Assembly: GCA_964345975.1 (NCBI GenBank)
Contig: CAYFSS010000017.1
Coordinates: 1 to 50,161, forward strand
DNA: 50,161 bases
Direction of reading: 5' to 3'
Source of the DNA: CAYFSS01 sp964345975
GTDB taxonomy: Bacteria; Bacillota; Clostridia; Saccharofermentanales; Fastidiosipilaceae
Position numbers and translations under genes: made by a program. This document shows positions 50,135 to 50,161 of the stretch, in pieces. The notes under the pieces were generated by a model. The model made no database searches. It was not told the origin of the DNA and saw nothing but the letters and a program-made list of their open reading frames with translations. Within the stretch, counting starts at the first letter, position 1, and each line of letters opens with the position of its first letter.

Positions 50135-50161
50135 GAGAGCCACGCACGAAACGTGGCTCTC
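50135..50161 (+). terminator. terminator hairpin cut by the window edge
   Basis: GAGAGCCACG and CGTGGCTCTC form a perfect 10-bp stem with a 7-nt loop. The window ends at the last stem base, so any T tract is not visible. It lies 48 bp after the DtxR-family gene. Confidence 0.7.

Overview
The window looks like chromosome of an anaerobic, Gram-positive bacterium of the Bacillota (Clostridia-like). The support is family content: RemA/DUF370 next to guanylate kinase and omega, a YhaM-type exoribonuclease, a QueT-type transporter, single-chain glycyl-tRNA synthetase, a FeoB-associated Cys-rich peptide, strong AGGAGG ribosome binding sites, and an oxygen-sensitive radical-SAM sulfatase-maturating enzyme. 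I see no phage, insertion sequence, CRISPR array or rRNA. The species cannot be named from the sequence alone.

Layout. 0.1-2.5 kb: an acetyltransferase, its decayed tandem copy, a methyltransferase and a poorly explained gap. 2.5-5.5 kb: an endoglycoceramidase-like GH5 enzyme convergent with a sugar:cation symporter. 5.7-10.1 kb: an aconitase - NAD-type isocitrate dehydrogenase - citrate synthase operon, the oxidative half of the TCA cycle that makes 2-oxoglutarate for glutamate. 10.1-16 kb: a 16-bp tandem repeat, an MFS exporter, anSME, two small conserved proteins, and a GH110 alpha-1,3-galactosidase interrupted by one amber codon. 16-20.6 kb: tRNA-Thr, an AraC regulator, pyrophosphatase, an N-acetylhexosamine kinase and a Gfo/Idh/MocA oxidoreductase. 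20.6-24.6 kb: a repeat-bearing lipoprotein, an AEC carrier, QueT and an RsmC-like methylase. 24.6-29.3 kb: a housekeeping run of acyl-CoA ligase, RemA, Gmk, omega with a very long acidic tail, and GlyRS. 29.5-37.1 kb: a GH130 mannosyl phosphorylase with a membrane protein, then two unusual ABC exporters with zinc ribbons and a DUF1854 tail. 37.2-41 kb: an MFS carrier, GH35 beta-galactosidase and Maf. 40.95-41.74 kb: nearly 800 bp without genes between convergent genes, a candidate large RNA. 41.7-45.6 kb: a divergent HPRT, a kinase-like/nuclease-like fusion, a second hexosamine kinase and YhaM. 45.7-50.1 kb: PepF with the FeoB-associated peptide under a DtxR-like operator, an ABC transporter and a DtxR-family regulator.

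How the genes work together. GH110, GH35, GH130 of the mannosyl-GlcNAc phosphorylase type, two NahK-like kinases, anSME and the GH5 enzyme are dispersed but fit salvage of host glycans (N-glycans, mucin, blood-group antigens, glycolipids). None of the hydrolases shows a signal peptide, so oligosaccharides would be imported and cut inside the cell. At the right end, a DtxR-type protein with an iron-type Cys-x-x-Glu-His site, two TTAG-N6-CTAA palindromes and the FeoB-associated peptide suggest a small metal regulon.

Most notable signals: the 0.8-kb noncoding block with six AGAGAC copies, the palindrome over the feoB-associated/pepF promoter, the HPRT lacking its catalytic Asp, the omega tail, and the amber codon in GH110.
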